DNA from: Sipunculus nudus
Lineage: Eukaryota > Annelida > Sipuncula > Golfingiida > Sipunculidae
Assembly: GCA_026874595.1 (NCBI GenBank)
Contig: CM049317.1
Coordinates: 58,384,618-58,448,617, forward strand
DNA: 64,000 bases
Direction of reading: 5' to 3'
This document shows, piece by piece, positions 11,731 through 22,250 of this stretch; position 1 is the first letter of the stretch, and each line of letters begins with the position of its first letter. A model generated the notes under the pieces. The model was not told the DNA's origin. It saw nothing but the letters and a program-made list of their open reading frames with translations, and did not search any database. The position numbers and the translations under genes were made by a program.

Positions 11731-11839
11731 GCGTTAAAATTAAGAATAATATTAATCTATGTAAATATAACAGAAAGGATGAACATTATCTTTAACATAT
11801 ACATTACGTTAGCATGTTAAACAAAAATGTGAAAATTGT

Positions 11840-12640
11840 TACAGGTTAACATTAGTTGTTATTTACCTATCCACTACAATACCCAATTTTCCCATGACAG
11901 ACAACCTTACCAACCGTTGTTCATAAAGTGCTTCAGCCTCTGCCATCGGTTGTCTCCTGCCTGCGACGGTATTCTGGTTGGCCTGTGTTGTTCTTTCACT
12001 TGTTACCTCGAGGTTGCCTCTGTATATAAGCAGCCAGCCGGGGCAATAACTCACCTGCCTACAAGCATGTTTCAATACTCCATCCGGGGCCAGAATGGAT
12101 GTTCACAGCGCATGTGGGGGCTACATCAGACTATATACAATACAATGGCCCGTGTGTCTATCAAATTTCACGCTGCTTTGCTAGGCGTATACGGGTACCT
12201 GCATGGCTTGTGCGACTCGAATCAATCATCTCAGCAAGGCAGAGCACCCTCCTTGATCATACCCACCCCCCCCCCCCCCCCAATGTGTGGTCAGTTTTAT
12301 GGCCCCGCTGGTCATCTGGGCGGTGACCACTGTTTGCGCCATACCGGATTTGCTTGTACCAGACTTGGTCACATCCCCGACACGCCGCCGCGACCTGTAA
12401 CAGACAGTTTTACGTTAGCATACAGTTTCGGTTCCTCCCAGCATCGATTTCTCAGCTAAATTAGTCACAGGAGGAAGCCGGTAAAAGCTCCAAGTAATCA
12501 CTGTCTCGTTGACTTGTAGTTTAACAATAATGGCTAAACGGAAGTACGATTTACCGTAACAGCCCCGGCATACATGTGTCCGCCAATAGAGTACACTAAA
12601 TTTTACCAATGAGGTCTGTAAGTGATCACGATGTTCATAT
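11840..12640. other. GC-richer islet with a TATA-like element and a long open frame
   Basis: This segment is clearly richer in G and C than its flanks. TATATAAG at 12,023-12,030 is a good TATA box, followed within about 30 bp by GGGGCAATAACTCACC. A + strand frame stays open for about 207 codons to 12,459, but its first codon is TTG. Part of it is a homopolymer C tract (about 12,267-12,281) encoding Pro, and no domain is apparent. High local GC makes long chance frames easier, so I do not call a gene. It may be a regulatory islet or a decayed sequence. Confidence 0.3.
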
Positions 12641-12702
12641 GACAGGTCGGTCTGTCCTTCGGTTAGTCTGTCTCAAAACCCGAGTAGACTGAAATATGTC
12701 GC

Positions 12703-12706
<4 letters not shown>

Positions 12707-12752
<46 letters not shown>
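12707..12752. repeat. (TA)n microsatellite
   Basis: A pure TA repeat. The 160-bp unique spacer to the next array contains several GGTGG/GGTCAGT motifs. Confidence 0.95.
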
Positions 12753-12756
<4 letters not shown>

Positions 12757-12913
12757 CAGGGAAATCTGTGAACTATATTAGACCAACCGTAAGATTGACT
12801 ACATTTGGTGTTAATTCACAGGTGGCCTTAGTAGACAGGTCAGTTATAACCAATTTGAATGCTTTTGGCTCACTCACGGGTGGTCTTATTAAACCGGTGG
12901 TCAGTCACACAGG

Positions 12914-12990
<77 letters not shown>

Positions 12991-13015
12991 TATATATAAT
13001 ATATATATATATATC
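12914..13015. repeat. (TA)n microsatellite
   Basis: About 100 bp of TA with GAATATATATAAT interruptions, followed by TGTGTGTGTGTG at about 13,020. Confidence 0.95.
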
Positions 13016-13750
13016 TGTTTGTGTGTGTGTGAATACTATATCATATTTCAGATGTATGTATGCACATGTGTATACATATATATAAATAAATGCGTGTATG
13101 TGTGTGTAAATGTTATTAAAATACATGCAGCCAACATACTGGTGTCTGGTTTCGTGACTAATCTTGATTTTATTGGAAGTTTAAATTTGAATTTTTATTC
13201 GAATTATGAAGGAAATGAAGACCTCCAATGTAGTCCCAAGGAAATAGGAGTCTGACATACTATAATATCTGGTATTTATAAATGAAGAATTGAAATACTA
13301 GTACTTAAATGTCCCAGCTGAGCCTCTTCCTATACCAACAAGTATCATGGAAATGTTCTAGGTTTTGTAACCCATGCAAACAGTCCAGCAACATATGTCA
13401 TAAGTCATAATACAGAATTAATATATACAACATTGAATGTATGCAGGCGGCTGTTGCTGTATATACCGAATATCAGTTGCATGTATACTATATATATGGC
13501 GTATACTAAAGTAAATAGAAAAAACCATGCACGTGCTTCGTGTTACAGATATATACGCTCTAGGTAGTACATGCATGCTTAGTGTATAAAATCGGATTTC
13601 ATCTATACAAAAGAGAAGGTAATAAAACTTAAATCTTAAAATTCTGACAATTTTTACATTCCTGAAATTCAACTGTATATTTTATCTATTGCATTTGCCT
13701 AGCATAACATCAGGATGACAAATTCCGTATATATATACGGGTCCCGCATG
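13016..13750. other. AT-rich non-coding stretch
   Basis: No gene is seen. The frames here are short and low-complexity. Confidence 0.5.

Positions 13751-13753
<3 letters not shown>

Positions 13754-13816
<63 letters not shown>
13754..13816. repeat. (TA)n microsatellite
   Basis: A pure TA repeat of about 60 bp. Confidence 0.95.
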
Positions 13817-13819
<3 letters not shown>

Positions 13820-14060
13820 CGCACGCAGGTGTGAGTGTTATATATCAAATATACATGATTAATTGTTACTCCCGCACGAGTAGGCAATTAGTTTTATGTG
13901 TTACGGGCAGCAAATGTGTGCTGGCTGAACATGCATAAAAGGAATATGTGAGTCGTGGTAATTAACTTTTAACATATAAACAATTAATTATTTAAAATGC
14001 TATGGATATTTACTACATATAGAATACTAACACACACGGGACCTCATATATACGCAAATA

Positions 14061-14069
14061 TATATATAG

Positions 14070-14103
<34 letters not shown>

Positions 14104-14112
14104 CTATATATA
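14061..14112. repeat. Perfect 52-bp palindrome around a TA core
   Basis: TATATATAGGAATATATA at the left is mirrored exactly by TATATATTCCTATATATA at the right. The AGGAA/TTCCT pair shows the symmetry extends beyond plain TA repeat. It is a candidate cruciform extrusion site. Confidence 0.85.
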
Positions 14113-14322
14113 CATGCAGCTCCATAATGCTTATATATAACAGCTAATGTATGTTAATTTTGTTTAGTAGACACAGACATGTTCAGGATTAAATAGCAAA
14201 TTAAAGGCGCCTATTCTGATAACTGACGTCGCTTAACTAAAAAGAATCCGTTGAACCTCTTCTAAAAATAGGCAAAAAAAGCTGTTGTTATTTTATTTAT
14301 ATCTACGCGTTCATAAAATGTG

Positions 14323-14336
14323 GGGGGGGGGGGGGG
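14323..14336. repeat. G homopolymer tract
   Basis: About 14 consecutive G, one of many long G or C runs in the window. Confidence 0.9.
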
Positions 14337-14674
14337 CCAATACAGTCCAAATACATTCAACAATGACACCTGGTGGCAAGTCAGAATAACCGGAGGGTTG
14401 AATTAAAAAGGCATTTGCATCTAGTTACCTATCAACCTCCGCATACATATATGTAAAACAAACATCTTAGGTTATATGATTTTTCCGTTTGTCAACACTG
14501 GGATCTACCGTCTCTACGTACAGCTGGTAGATAAACAAGCCGAAGCTGAGGCGACAAAAGAAACTTCCTTAACATGAATTTACCAAGTTCATTAATATGT
14601 ATGAAAAGTTTCTACAGAAAGGGTAGATAAATAGCTTTCTTTAAAGGTTTATCAGGAAGTTTGTTTATAATATA

Positions 14675-14827
14675 TGTTACGAAGACAAATTGCTGAGGGG
14701 AAAACATTGGGCCGATCCTAGATTCGAACCCATGTCGGTGGCGTACCAACCGCTTCGCTAGCAAAGCTAGCTTCACTATATAGCGAGACAGTTCTGTCCG
14801 CTTTTATGTCATGCACCCCATTACACA
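14675..14827 (-). repeat. TRIM LTR 3 (3'-most on the minus strand)
   Basis: 153 bp ending CGTAACA against flank TATATTATA. It has TATATAG at about 14,777-14,783, A box TAGCGAAGCGGTTGG (14,746-14,760) and B box GGTTCGAATC (14,721-14,730). It has lost about 15 bp between the two boxes compared with LTRs 1 and 2, and gained CATG in the TGCATGACATAAAA segment near its start. Confidence 0.7.
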
Positions 14828-14942
14828 CCCCCTCTTAAGAGCGTTCTGCTACCAGAACAAGACTAATTATCCCAGGAGTCACACTTTGTGAGCTTATTCC
14901 CTGGTCACAAAGTTTACCGTCACGTTGGACGAGCCCCCATTT
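14828..14942 (-). other. TRIM internal domain 2 (PBS to purine tract)
   Basis: 115 bp, nearly identical to domain 1. The PBS-like TGGGGGCTCGTCC is at 14,939-14,927 and the purine tract AAGAGGGGG abuts LTR 3. Near identity of the two domains and of the LTRs suggests tandem duplication by recombination between LTRs. Confidence 0.7.
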
Positions 14943-15104
14943 TCTTACGAAGACAAATTGCTCAGGGGAAAACATTGGGCCGATCCGGGATTCGAACCCA
15001 TGTCGGGTGGCGCACAAGTCCGGAATACCAACCGCTTTGCTAGCAAAGCAAGTTCAATATATAGCGAGACAGTTCGGTCCGTTTTTATGTCACCCCATTA
15101 CACA
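14943..15104 (-). repeat. TRIM LTR 2 (central), best-preserved Pol III boxes
   Basis: 162 bp, beginning TGTGTAATGGGG directly after the purine tract and ending CGTAAGA. It contains TATATAT near 15,060, A box TAGCAAAGCGGTTGG (15,028-15,042) and a perfect B box GGTTCGAATCC (14,988-14,998). The A-to-B spacing suits a tRNA gene. T-arm and acceptor pairing are poor, so it is tRNA-like and not a functional tRNA. Confidence 0.75.
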
Positions 15105-15220
15105 CCCCCTTTTAAGAGCGTTCTGCTATCAGAACAAGACTAATTATCCCAGGAGTCACACTTTTGTGAGCTTATTCCCTGGGCCACAAGTTTTCCGTCA
15201 CGTTGGACGAGCCCCCATTT
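15105..15220 (-). other. TRIM internal domain 1 (PBS to purine tract)
   Basis: 116 bp. The PBS-like TGGGGGCTCGTCC is at 15,217-15,205, three bases (AAA) after LTR 1. The domain closes with AAAAGGGGG at 15,113-15,105. The middle (GGGAATAAGCTCACAAAAGT...) is shared with domain 2 and has no open frame of interest. Confidence 0.7.
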
Positions 15221-15374
15221 TGTTACGAAGACAAATTGCTCAGGGGAAAACATTGGGCCGATCCGAGATTCAAACCCATGTCGGTGGCGCACAGGTCCGG
15301 CGTTCCAACCGCTTCGCTAGCAAAGCAAGCTTCACTAGCGAGACAGTTCGGTCCCCTTTTATGTCACCCCGTTA
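15221..15374 (-). repeat. TRIM LTR 1 (5'-most on the minus strand)
   Basis: It runs from about 15,374 down to 15,221 and ends CGTAACA. Its tRNA-like module has an A box TAGCGAAGCGGTTGG (plus-strand 15,305-15,319). The D-stem GCG/CGC and the run CGCCGGACCTGT resemble the anticodon arm start of a class I tRNA. The B box is decayed to GGTTTGAATC (15,267-15,276, a CpG-to-TpG change). It lacks the TATATA found in the other two LTRs. Its 5' edge merges into an AT-rich pentamer repeat. Confidence 0.7.
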
Positions 15375-15485
15375 GATATATAATATAAAATATAAAATAT
15401 AAAATATAAAATATAAAATATAAAATATAAAATATAAAATATAAAATATAAAATATATAATATATAATATATAATATATAATATA
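15373..15485. repeat. (ATAAA)n pentamer microsatellite grading to (ATATA)n
   Basis: About twelve ATAAA-type pentamers become TATAATATATAA units. It abuts LTR 1 of the miniature retroelement, either as a pre-existing target or as sequence expanded after insertion. Confidence 0.9.
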
Positions 15486-16655
15486 ACTGCAAGTCAAGGA
15501 GTATTATTTATGCCTTATATGTCAAACCTAGCAGTAACTTTGCTGAATGTTCACTCTGTGATTTATTTTTGCTACATGTAGACTATGCAAAAGCGTTTGA
15601 CCATATATGCCAACGTACTGACTGGATCAGATTCATCTATCTTTAGCGTTATACTTTATACTTATTTCTTATTTATTACTTATTTAAACCTATTAGACCC
15701 ATTAACTTTATATTTATGGCATACATGCATAGATATACTATATCTGCATATATTCCTTTCTGATATCAGCAGGGACACATATAACATTTATACAGGCATT
15801 TTGTGCGTGTATGTTATTCGTGTGCATGTTTCTTTGAACAAATCATATATATGAATCTATCAAGGACGCACTAAATGCTAAAATACATACACAAATTATG
15901 TCAACTCTTATAAATTAATACATATGTACATATACTAAACGTGTAAAGAAAGATGCATACACATGCACAATCTAAATGATGGACGCTGACTATAATACTT
16001 ATGCAGGAATGATGCCATAACTGATGATGATGCACTATGCATTTTTTTCGTAACATATAATATAGCGAGATCTAGCTTATGTGTATAAATAAAGAAATTT
16101 ACTCTTGAATTTCATACATGTCATAAAGCTAACCGTCTGCTAAATTATAGTCAACACACAGTCTGAAAGCAAGTTTAAATTCTGGTCATTTATATACTTC
16201 TTGTTGAGAAATGAAATCTTTTATTGACTGAAAATTTAAGTTTAAAGGAAGAAACATAATACAGAGAATAATGGCTTTTGAGATTTTGCCATTGAGTTTT
16301 ATATAAGGCCATTAAAAAGTTGCTTGCTATTGAGTATCTAAATATACTGCAATTTTAAAACACTTTGAATTTTTCGAAATGTTAAAATATCAGGTGAAAT
16401 TGAATCAAAAGTTAAAACTAAAAATATTTTCAGAAAGAACACTTATCCATGTTTAAAACAATGTATACTTGATGGGTCTATTATGAATTTAAAACAACTT
16501 TTGGATTGATTTTAGATATTGGGTTTTTGCAAATTGTACAAAATTAATGTGTACAGTATATGATGGTGTAAAGTATATTTCTTAAAAGAATGCATGTTTA
16601 TCTTAACGACATAAACTTGATATAGCGCCCGGCTGACTGCTGCAGGTGTAATGAC
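15486..16655. other. AT-rich non-coding stretch
   Basis: No gene is recognised. The Tyr/Ile/Leu-rich open frame at 15,585-15,854 has no recognisable domain and fits AT-rich chance. Confidence 0.5.
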
Positions 16656-16660
16656 TTCAA

Positions 16661-16715
16661 ACTATACCCCGTTTCAGGTTACCCCCTGAAATCGATTTTA
16701 CGTTACACACGGGTT
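16661..16715. repeat. Palindromic 'TTACCCCCTGAAATCGATTT' family, copy
   Basis: TTTCAGGTTACCCCCTGAAATCGATTTTACGTTACAC shares the core CTGAAATCGATTT and flanking GGTTACCCC with segments at 27.6, 36.1 and (weakly) 17.2, 28.8 and 63.5 kb. It is probably a small dispersed foldback repeat. Confidence 0.45.
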
Positions 16716-16991
16716 TATTTCCTGATCTTGATGATCGATTTTTTAATGCTTTTTATCTCGTGATATATAATTGGAATAAAATATTTTGAAAGTTACAGAA
16801 TGAAAAGCTGGAATCAATAATCATCTGAAAGTAAACGCTGCAAAGAGGTACTTATAAGGTTAAAATGTTAATCGTATCGATATTGGCTAATACTCTTCTT
16901 TAAAACTTATGACATATGCCTTACATACAAAAGATATATACAAAGATTCAACTTTATTTGAGAAATTTGGAAGAAACGATTAATATATATA

Positions 16992-17168
16992 CATTAATAC
17001 CTCGCCTATCGACCACTTCCGTTTAGCGACCACCTCAGGATAGTGACCCATTCTTCACGGTCCTAATTATTCTTTACCCTTTACTTCAGGCCTCGCTTAG
17101 ACGACCATTATGAAAATGCGAACACTATATCGAGGTCCCGTAGGTGGTCATCATTACGAAGTTTACTG
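16992..17168. mobile_element. Short pogo/Tigger-like MITE
   Basis: 177 bp. The left end CATTAATACCTCGCC and the right end, reading inward as CAGTAAACTTCGTAATG, form diverged inverted termini. Both continue with GACCAC motifs (ATCGACCACTTCC, AGCGACCACC, TAGGTGGTC). The GGTCCCGTAGGTGGTC block recurs in the larger element at 27.86-28.67 kb (GGTCCCGCAGGTGGTC). Flanking dinucleotides are TA at left and TT at right. The CAGT...ACTG ends with TA target are pogo-superfamily hallmarks. It has no coding capacity. Confidence 0.5.
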
Positions 17169-17200
17169 TTTAAACACAAGGAAAACTTTTTTTAGAGAGA

Positions 17201-17330
17201 AAATCTGAAATCCTAGGTGGGATGAAATTGATTTAAGAATATCCCCGGGATTAATCTTAAATTGATTTCATACTGTTCCTGATATAAAAAGAATGACGTT
17301 TCAATTAACCGGGGGGGGGGGGGGGGAGGG
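17201..17330. repeat. Palindrome-family relic and G16 tract
   Basis: At 17,201-17,270 a degraded copy of the TGAAATTGATTT inverted family surrounds CCCCGGGAT. A run of 16 G follows at 17,311-17,326, then AGGGTGGTGGTGG. Confidence 0.45.
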
Positions 17331-17667
17331 TGGTGGTGGAACTGACACGGAGATAACCTGTAACTGAATTAATTGACGCTCCTTCATATGTATAATATAT
17401 TCAAAACCTTTTGTAAAGTGAAGTGTATAACAGAGGCAGTACCGGCGTTCTACCTTATGACACTCGATCAGTCACTCAGAGAATGAAAGCTACTCAATAA
17501 AACACAGCTGCCGTGGCAATATGCAAGCAGGGTCCAGGGCCGCTGTATACTGGTCATAAAAGTACACCGAGGCCAAGTTTTAACGTCCCCACACCCCTAT
17601 CTGCTAGATGCACGTGTGTCAAGCTAGAACCCTTATAATTCTTTCCGCGTATGTTCCTGAAACCTGA

Positions 17668-17908
<241 letters not shown>

Positions 17909-18155
17909 TGTGTCTGTGTTTTTTTTATGTCTATTTCATGTATATGGTGAATGACTGTATGACATAATCAATCACTCTGTATATAAGAAAAATGTAAGTT
18001 AAAAGCATTTAATACACTTTGATTCAAGTTATATAATTAACAATTCATTTTGATTACCTTCAGCCAAATCTTATACCTCCATATAAAACCTACAAACCTA
18101 AACAGTTTTTTTAGTGAAAGGCATTCGATCCTATATATTTATGCAACTAACAGAG

Positions 18156-18280
18156 GTATACAGCCGAACACACTAATTATTGTCGACAGATGTGAGATTG
18201 GTAAACAATGGAATAATGATATGTATACAGCCGAACACACTAAATTTTGTCGACAGATGTGAGAATGTAAAATAATGGAA

Positions 18281-18284
<4 letters not shown>
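18156..18284. repeat. Two-copy tandem duplication, 67-bp period
   Basis: GTATACAGCCGAACACACTA starts at 18,156 and again at 18,223. Both units continue with TTGTCGACAGATGTGAGA and AATGGAAT. The second unit runs into a (TA)n array. It is a recent local duplication with few differences. Confidence 0.9.

Positions 18285-18338
<54 letters not shown>
18285..18338. repeat. (TA)n microsatellite with TG-rich tail
   Basis: A pure TA run is followed to about 18,385 by degenerate GTGTGTATGTG repeats. Confidence 0.95.
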
Positions 18339-18340
<2 letters not shown>

Positions 18341-18389
18341 GTGTGTGTATGTGGTTATGTGTGTAGGTGTATATATGTGTGTGTGAGAT

Positions 18390-19775
18390 ACGGTGCCATT
18401 AAGATAATATCTTTTGGGTCAAATCCAACTTAACTGCAAGTGAAGGAAAATATACGTAATATGAATTGAGACTGAACTATAATTTGATTAAGATAAAAAG
18501 TAATGAACAATAGAATTGAATTGAAATTGAAAATCACAGGCAAGCTCACGTTTACTGAGTTGCATTGATGAACATGTATTTTTCCGACAAGATGCATATT
18601 GAGTGATGGCAGTCTTGACGAGTTGCTGATATTAAGGTTAAAAATGGGCAGACATTACAAAACTTCGCTGTCAGGGTTCGCTGTCAGCAGAAATGCTGCT
18701 TAATCTCTATTGTTTGATTTTAAAATGTGTACATGTTTGCAAATGTCATTGGAATGTCTTGTTACTGAAGGATTGTATTATTGCATTTTAATGGATTTTG
18801 AATTTGAACCGAATAAAAAAATTGGATTGAATTGTTTGTACCCAGATAATATTGAAAAGATCTTGATTTTAGATTCCATAACAAATTATTAAATTGAAAT
18901 TTAAATGGAATTGAGAAAATAAACCGTATTTTTCACACATACGTAGAGGTTTATGCAAAATAAATCCAACTTTTTATGTAAAAAAGCAACCTCTTACGTA
19001 AAATATAAGTTGGTTTATGCGTAGGAATTTTGAACACCTACACATATGAGCAGAAACATGTATATGTTATATAATCAATATATAACCATAATATATAACG
19101 ATCACACAGAACCGTTACCATTTTAATATATTAAAAAATTTACCGGATCTTTAATAGTTTTATTTTTTTATTTATATTTAGTCTTTTCGAATCCTATTTT
19201 TTTTCGATTGAATCCACATTTAATACAATTTATCTCATTGATTTAAAGCCATAATAGAAGAATACAATATTATAGTGTCGGGCTTCCTGTATACATTTAG
19301 TCAAATTTATATTATTCGTTATATGTTATTAATGTATGTAAAAAACTACATCATTTTAGTATACAAGCTCTTACCGGCACTACAGTTTTTGGCCCACCTG
19401 AAAATCCATACTTAGTTACATGCAATGAACAGATTTCAAATAAAAGCCTATAATTAACGTGGATGAAACCAAGATCATATCTAGAAATATTATTTTTTAA
19501 ATGCAATGAAATCAAAATTTGAGACATAAATCTATATATTTTTCACAAAACCTCAGTTCTAACGACAGAGGTCAAGGTCACTGTTCACATGCTAAACAAA
19601 ATACCTTTAAATGCTGCTGTTTTCTTATGTAGTGTATATATAGCCATGCAAACAAAATTATAGCCTTTACCTTATCAGCAAGATCAAACAGATTGTAAAT
19701 TATAAATAATGGCTCTCCTAATGGGCCTTGTTTGCTGATAAAATGTCACCAGACAAGCCAAAGGAGTACCGACAG
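18390..19775. other. AT-rich non-coding stretch with an imperfect inverted repeat
   Basis: No gene is seen. At about 18,940-19,030, TACGTAGAGGTTTATGC and AAATCCAACTT reappear in inverted order as AACCTCTTACGT and AAGTTGGTTTATGCGTAG. This makes an imperfect stem that may be a decayed foldback element. Confidence 0.4.
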
Positions 19776-19779
19776 AAGT

Positions 19780-19840
19780 CCCCCCCCCCCCCCGAAATTA
19801 AGACAACCAAAAAATCTCAAAACAACCCCCCCCCCCCCCC
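19780..19840. repeat. Twin C homopolymer tracts
   Basis: C14 at 19,780-19,793 and C15 at 19,826-19,840 flank a short purine-rich spacer. The minus strand has G-quadruplex potential. Confidence 0.9.
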
Positions 19841-20535
19841 TTAATTAAGAAAAACATGACGATATCCCTGTCTCAGGAAATCATAATTTTCTTGACTCCC
19901 ACAAAACATTATTAAACATATATTTTGATAAGTTGAAAAAAAATATTTTCTCAGTTTCAATACTGCATTACTTGAGTATTTAAGTTTGAGTTAAACACTC
20001 TAAAACATTGGCTAAATTAATGACAATTCAAAGAGACACATGTAATATAATTAATATTCAATATGCTTTATATGAAATACATAAGTGAAAGATTATTGTG
20101 GGGAAAATGACGAAACTTAAAAAAAATCATGCTTTATTTCCTAAAAGTAATGGAGAGAAAGGTGGTGACAACATTTAATTTTGAGAGAATAATCTGGAAA
20201 TTCTAAATATAGTATTTTTAATTAAATAATGATACAGTAATCGTCTATTTCTTTCAGATGTAAAGTTTAAGAAATGAGAAACACATGATCGATTTCTGAA
20301 ACATCATATAAGCAATAAATTTAAAAGTCAATGAATACACATACATTTTAAAGTGTAAGAGGTGCAAGGTAAAAAAATGGTGATTGCATGGATTATATCG
20401 AGCAAGAAGGAGCATTAATATATATAAATATATTACTCCAAATAATAAACGATATCCCTATATTGTTGTCTAAAAATGCTTTCCTTAAAATAATTATGGT
20501 AATGAAACATCTCATTGACACATATACCGTGTCAT
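19841..20535. other. AT-rich non-coding stretch
   Basis: I see nothing beyond AT-rich unique sequence. Confidence 0.5.
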
Positions 20536-20537
20536 TT

Positions 20538-20601
20538 ATGATGATTACAATTAAAGTTTTCAATCATATATGATGATTACAATTAAAGTTTTCCATAAAA
20601 G
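20538..20601. repeat. Two-copy tandem duplication, 32-bp period
   Basis: ATGATGATTACAATTAAAGT begins at 20,538 and again at 20,570, followed by TTTC in both units. Confidence 0.9.
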
Positions 20602-20642
20602 ATATAATATCAAAGTTCTAATTACTACACATGCACGATGCT

Positions 20643-20643
<1 letters not shown>

Positions 20644-20681
<38 letters not shown>
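20644..20681. repeat. (TA)n microsatellite
   Basis: A pure TA run of about 38 bp. Confidence 0.95.
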
Positions 20682-20683
<2 letters not shown>

Positions 20684-21650
20684 TGTATAAATCTGTTACT
20701 TATATTATAATATATTAAGGAAAAGTTTGGTTGCATATGTTCTGTATCATCTGTTTTAAGATAGTTTTCTAAATAATCCAAACATATATAGAAGCACTTA
20801 AAACTATATTTGGGGGCCTGGGCAGTCGAGGGGAAAAATTTGAAAGAAGTAAATTAGTGATGTATATTGAATGTTATTGATATAAGCGAAATTAAAGCTT
20901 TTTCAAACACTAAAATGAGAAAAAAGTATATTCAAATGAAAAAAGAAAAATGCGAAAAAAATGTATTCAAGAATAATAGTGAAACACTACGGAGGTGCAT
21001 TTGTTAAAAAGTGACAGACTTTACATTAAATCTTACTGGACAACCCGGTTGGACTTGAATAGAGTATTATCCGATTATCTCAAAGGCTACATAAAAATGA
21101 ACAATGAGTAAAAGCTGTAAATTTAGCCCATTTAGTCAATCACAACTAGGAAGAGAGAGGCTCATGTATAGGTGAGGTGTGTTTTACAGACACAAGGCAT
21201 ACAATATAAGTGTCTTCCAGTTAGTCATGCGGAAAAGCATACATTTATATGCAGCTTCGTGCATTGCATTAGACACCGTTAAGTGTGATCATGTATATGG
21301 AGCAGCAGGGAGGCGATGCAGTCACAAAGCCTGCTCTATGGAGAAGGCTATTAGGCCAGCCATATAACCAGGCCTATTGTCCCTCCGGCATTAGCTGCAC
21401 CCAAGCGTACATACTTGCAGAAAAGGGGGTTGCCTTTTGACTGCAGTTGTGATCTTGCATCTTGTTTCGGGGTCCTCAGAGAGTTCCTGGGGAAAAGCCG
21501 ACATGATTAGGAAAGTGGAGCAAGCTTAAGGCATATAAAGAATAGTCATAAATCTAAGGGTTCTAATTGGCGGATATCATCATTTTGATATTGTGATACG
21601 TAATCGAAAGTCGCAGACTCAAACCTAGTTTAAACCCCATGTCTGAATTA
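20682..21650. other. Non-coding stretch, GC rising toward the right
   Basis: No gene is recognised. Between about 21,170 and 21,540 the sequence is less AT-rich (AGCAGCAGGGAGGCGATGCAG region), but I see no clear motif cluster. Confidence 0.4.
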
Positions 21651-21652
21651 TT

Positions 21653-21935
21653 ACCTCCACCAATCGGGGGCAATGTTTTTTCCGGTGTTGATTTGTTTGT
21701 CTGTCTGTTGTTTGTTTGTCTGATTGTCTGTCTTTTAGCAACATTATTCAAAACGTTATTAACGGATTTTGATGAAATTTTCAGGATAGCTGGGCGATGA
21801 TTCAAGGAACAATCGACTAAATTTTGGGGTCACCATCTGGATCTATGAATTTCTTAAAGGAAATATGCTGCATTCTGACACTCCGTATGGGGGTAATGAG
21901 CTACCTTAGCGGAGGTCTGTGCTCTCTGAGTGCCC
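21653..21935 (+). mobile_element. ACCTCC...GGAGGT-bounded repeat element, copy 1
   Basis: It starts ACCTCCACCAATCGGGGGC and ends GCGGAGGTCTGTGCTCTCTG. Its body includes a GTTTGTCTGTCTG run, AACGGATTTTGATGAAATTT, TTCAGGATAGCTGG and AGGAACAATCGACTAAATTT. An inverted copy with the same block order lies at 41,207-41,470. The inverted ends and lack of coding sequence suggest a MITE. I recognise the same block order from repeats common in marine animal genomes but cannot name the family with certainty. Confidence 0.65.
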
Positions 21936-21939
21936 ATAT

Positions 21940-22250
21940 TCTAATAATTGGCAACATCTTATTACTGGAAGTCTCTGCTGTACTTTGAACATAGCGTTCT
22001 CTAAAAACTATTATGCCCTAAGGCCTAGAGATCCTCACCCGGATATAACCATTCCTGTATATCTCCCTCCAGAATACGTTAATTTTTTTGCCTCATTTAG
22101 CGTCAACTACATATCAAATAAGGTCACGTGATATAGCTTTATATCCTTGCATATATGTTTCACCAAGAAAATTATACTATATAAACGATGAACATACCTC
22201 AACGTTGTTTTTATGTACATAAGGGATATTAGTCAGTAAAAAATCGAAAC
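21940..22250. other. AT-rich non-coding stretch with an E-box
   Basis: GTCACGTGA at 22,123-22,131 is a strong E-box. No gene is seen. Confidence 0.45.

Larger units (their letters stand above)
14675..15374 (-). mobile_element. TRIM-like miniature LTR retrotransposon, tandem LTR-int-LTR-int-LTR array
   Basis: On the minus strand, three copies of a 153-162 bp terminal repeat alternate with two internal spacers of 115-116 bp. Each spacer begins with a primer-binding-site-like TGGGGGCTCGTCC, three bases after an LTR end (CGTAACA or CGTAAGA). Each ends in a purine tract (AAAAGGGGG or AAGAGGGGG) abutting the next LTR start (TGTGTAATGGGG). There is no coding capacity. These are the hallmarks of terminal-repeat retrotransposons in miniature (TRIMs), which are known to form tandem arrays by LTR recombination. 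The 13-nt PBS matches the complement of the tRNA-Pro 3' end as used by gammaretroviruses and some Ty3-like elements, then diverges. The flanks are AT-only, so a target duplication (possibly TATAT) cannot be confirmed. Mobility would depend on an autonomous relative elsewhere. Confidence 0.75.

Noticed and set aside
11836-12459. 207-codon open frame as a possible gene
   Set aside because: It begins at TTG, includes a homopolymer C run read as Pro, has no recognisable domain, and lies in locally GC-richer DNA where stops are rarer.
14980-15050. Stand-alone tRNA pseudogenes or a tRNA gene array
   Set aside because: The tRNA-like piece is embedded in a longer repeat with PBS and purine tract on either side, which fits an LTR better.
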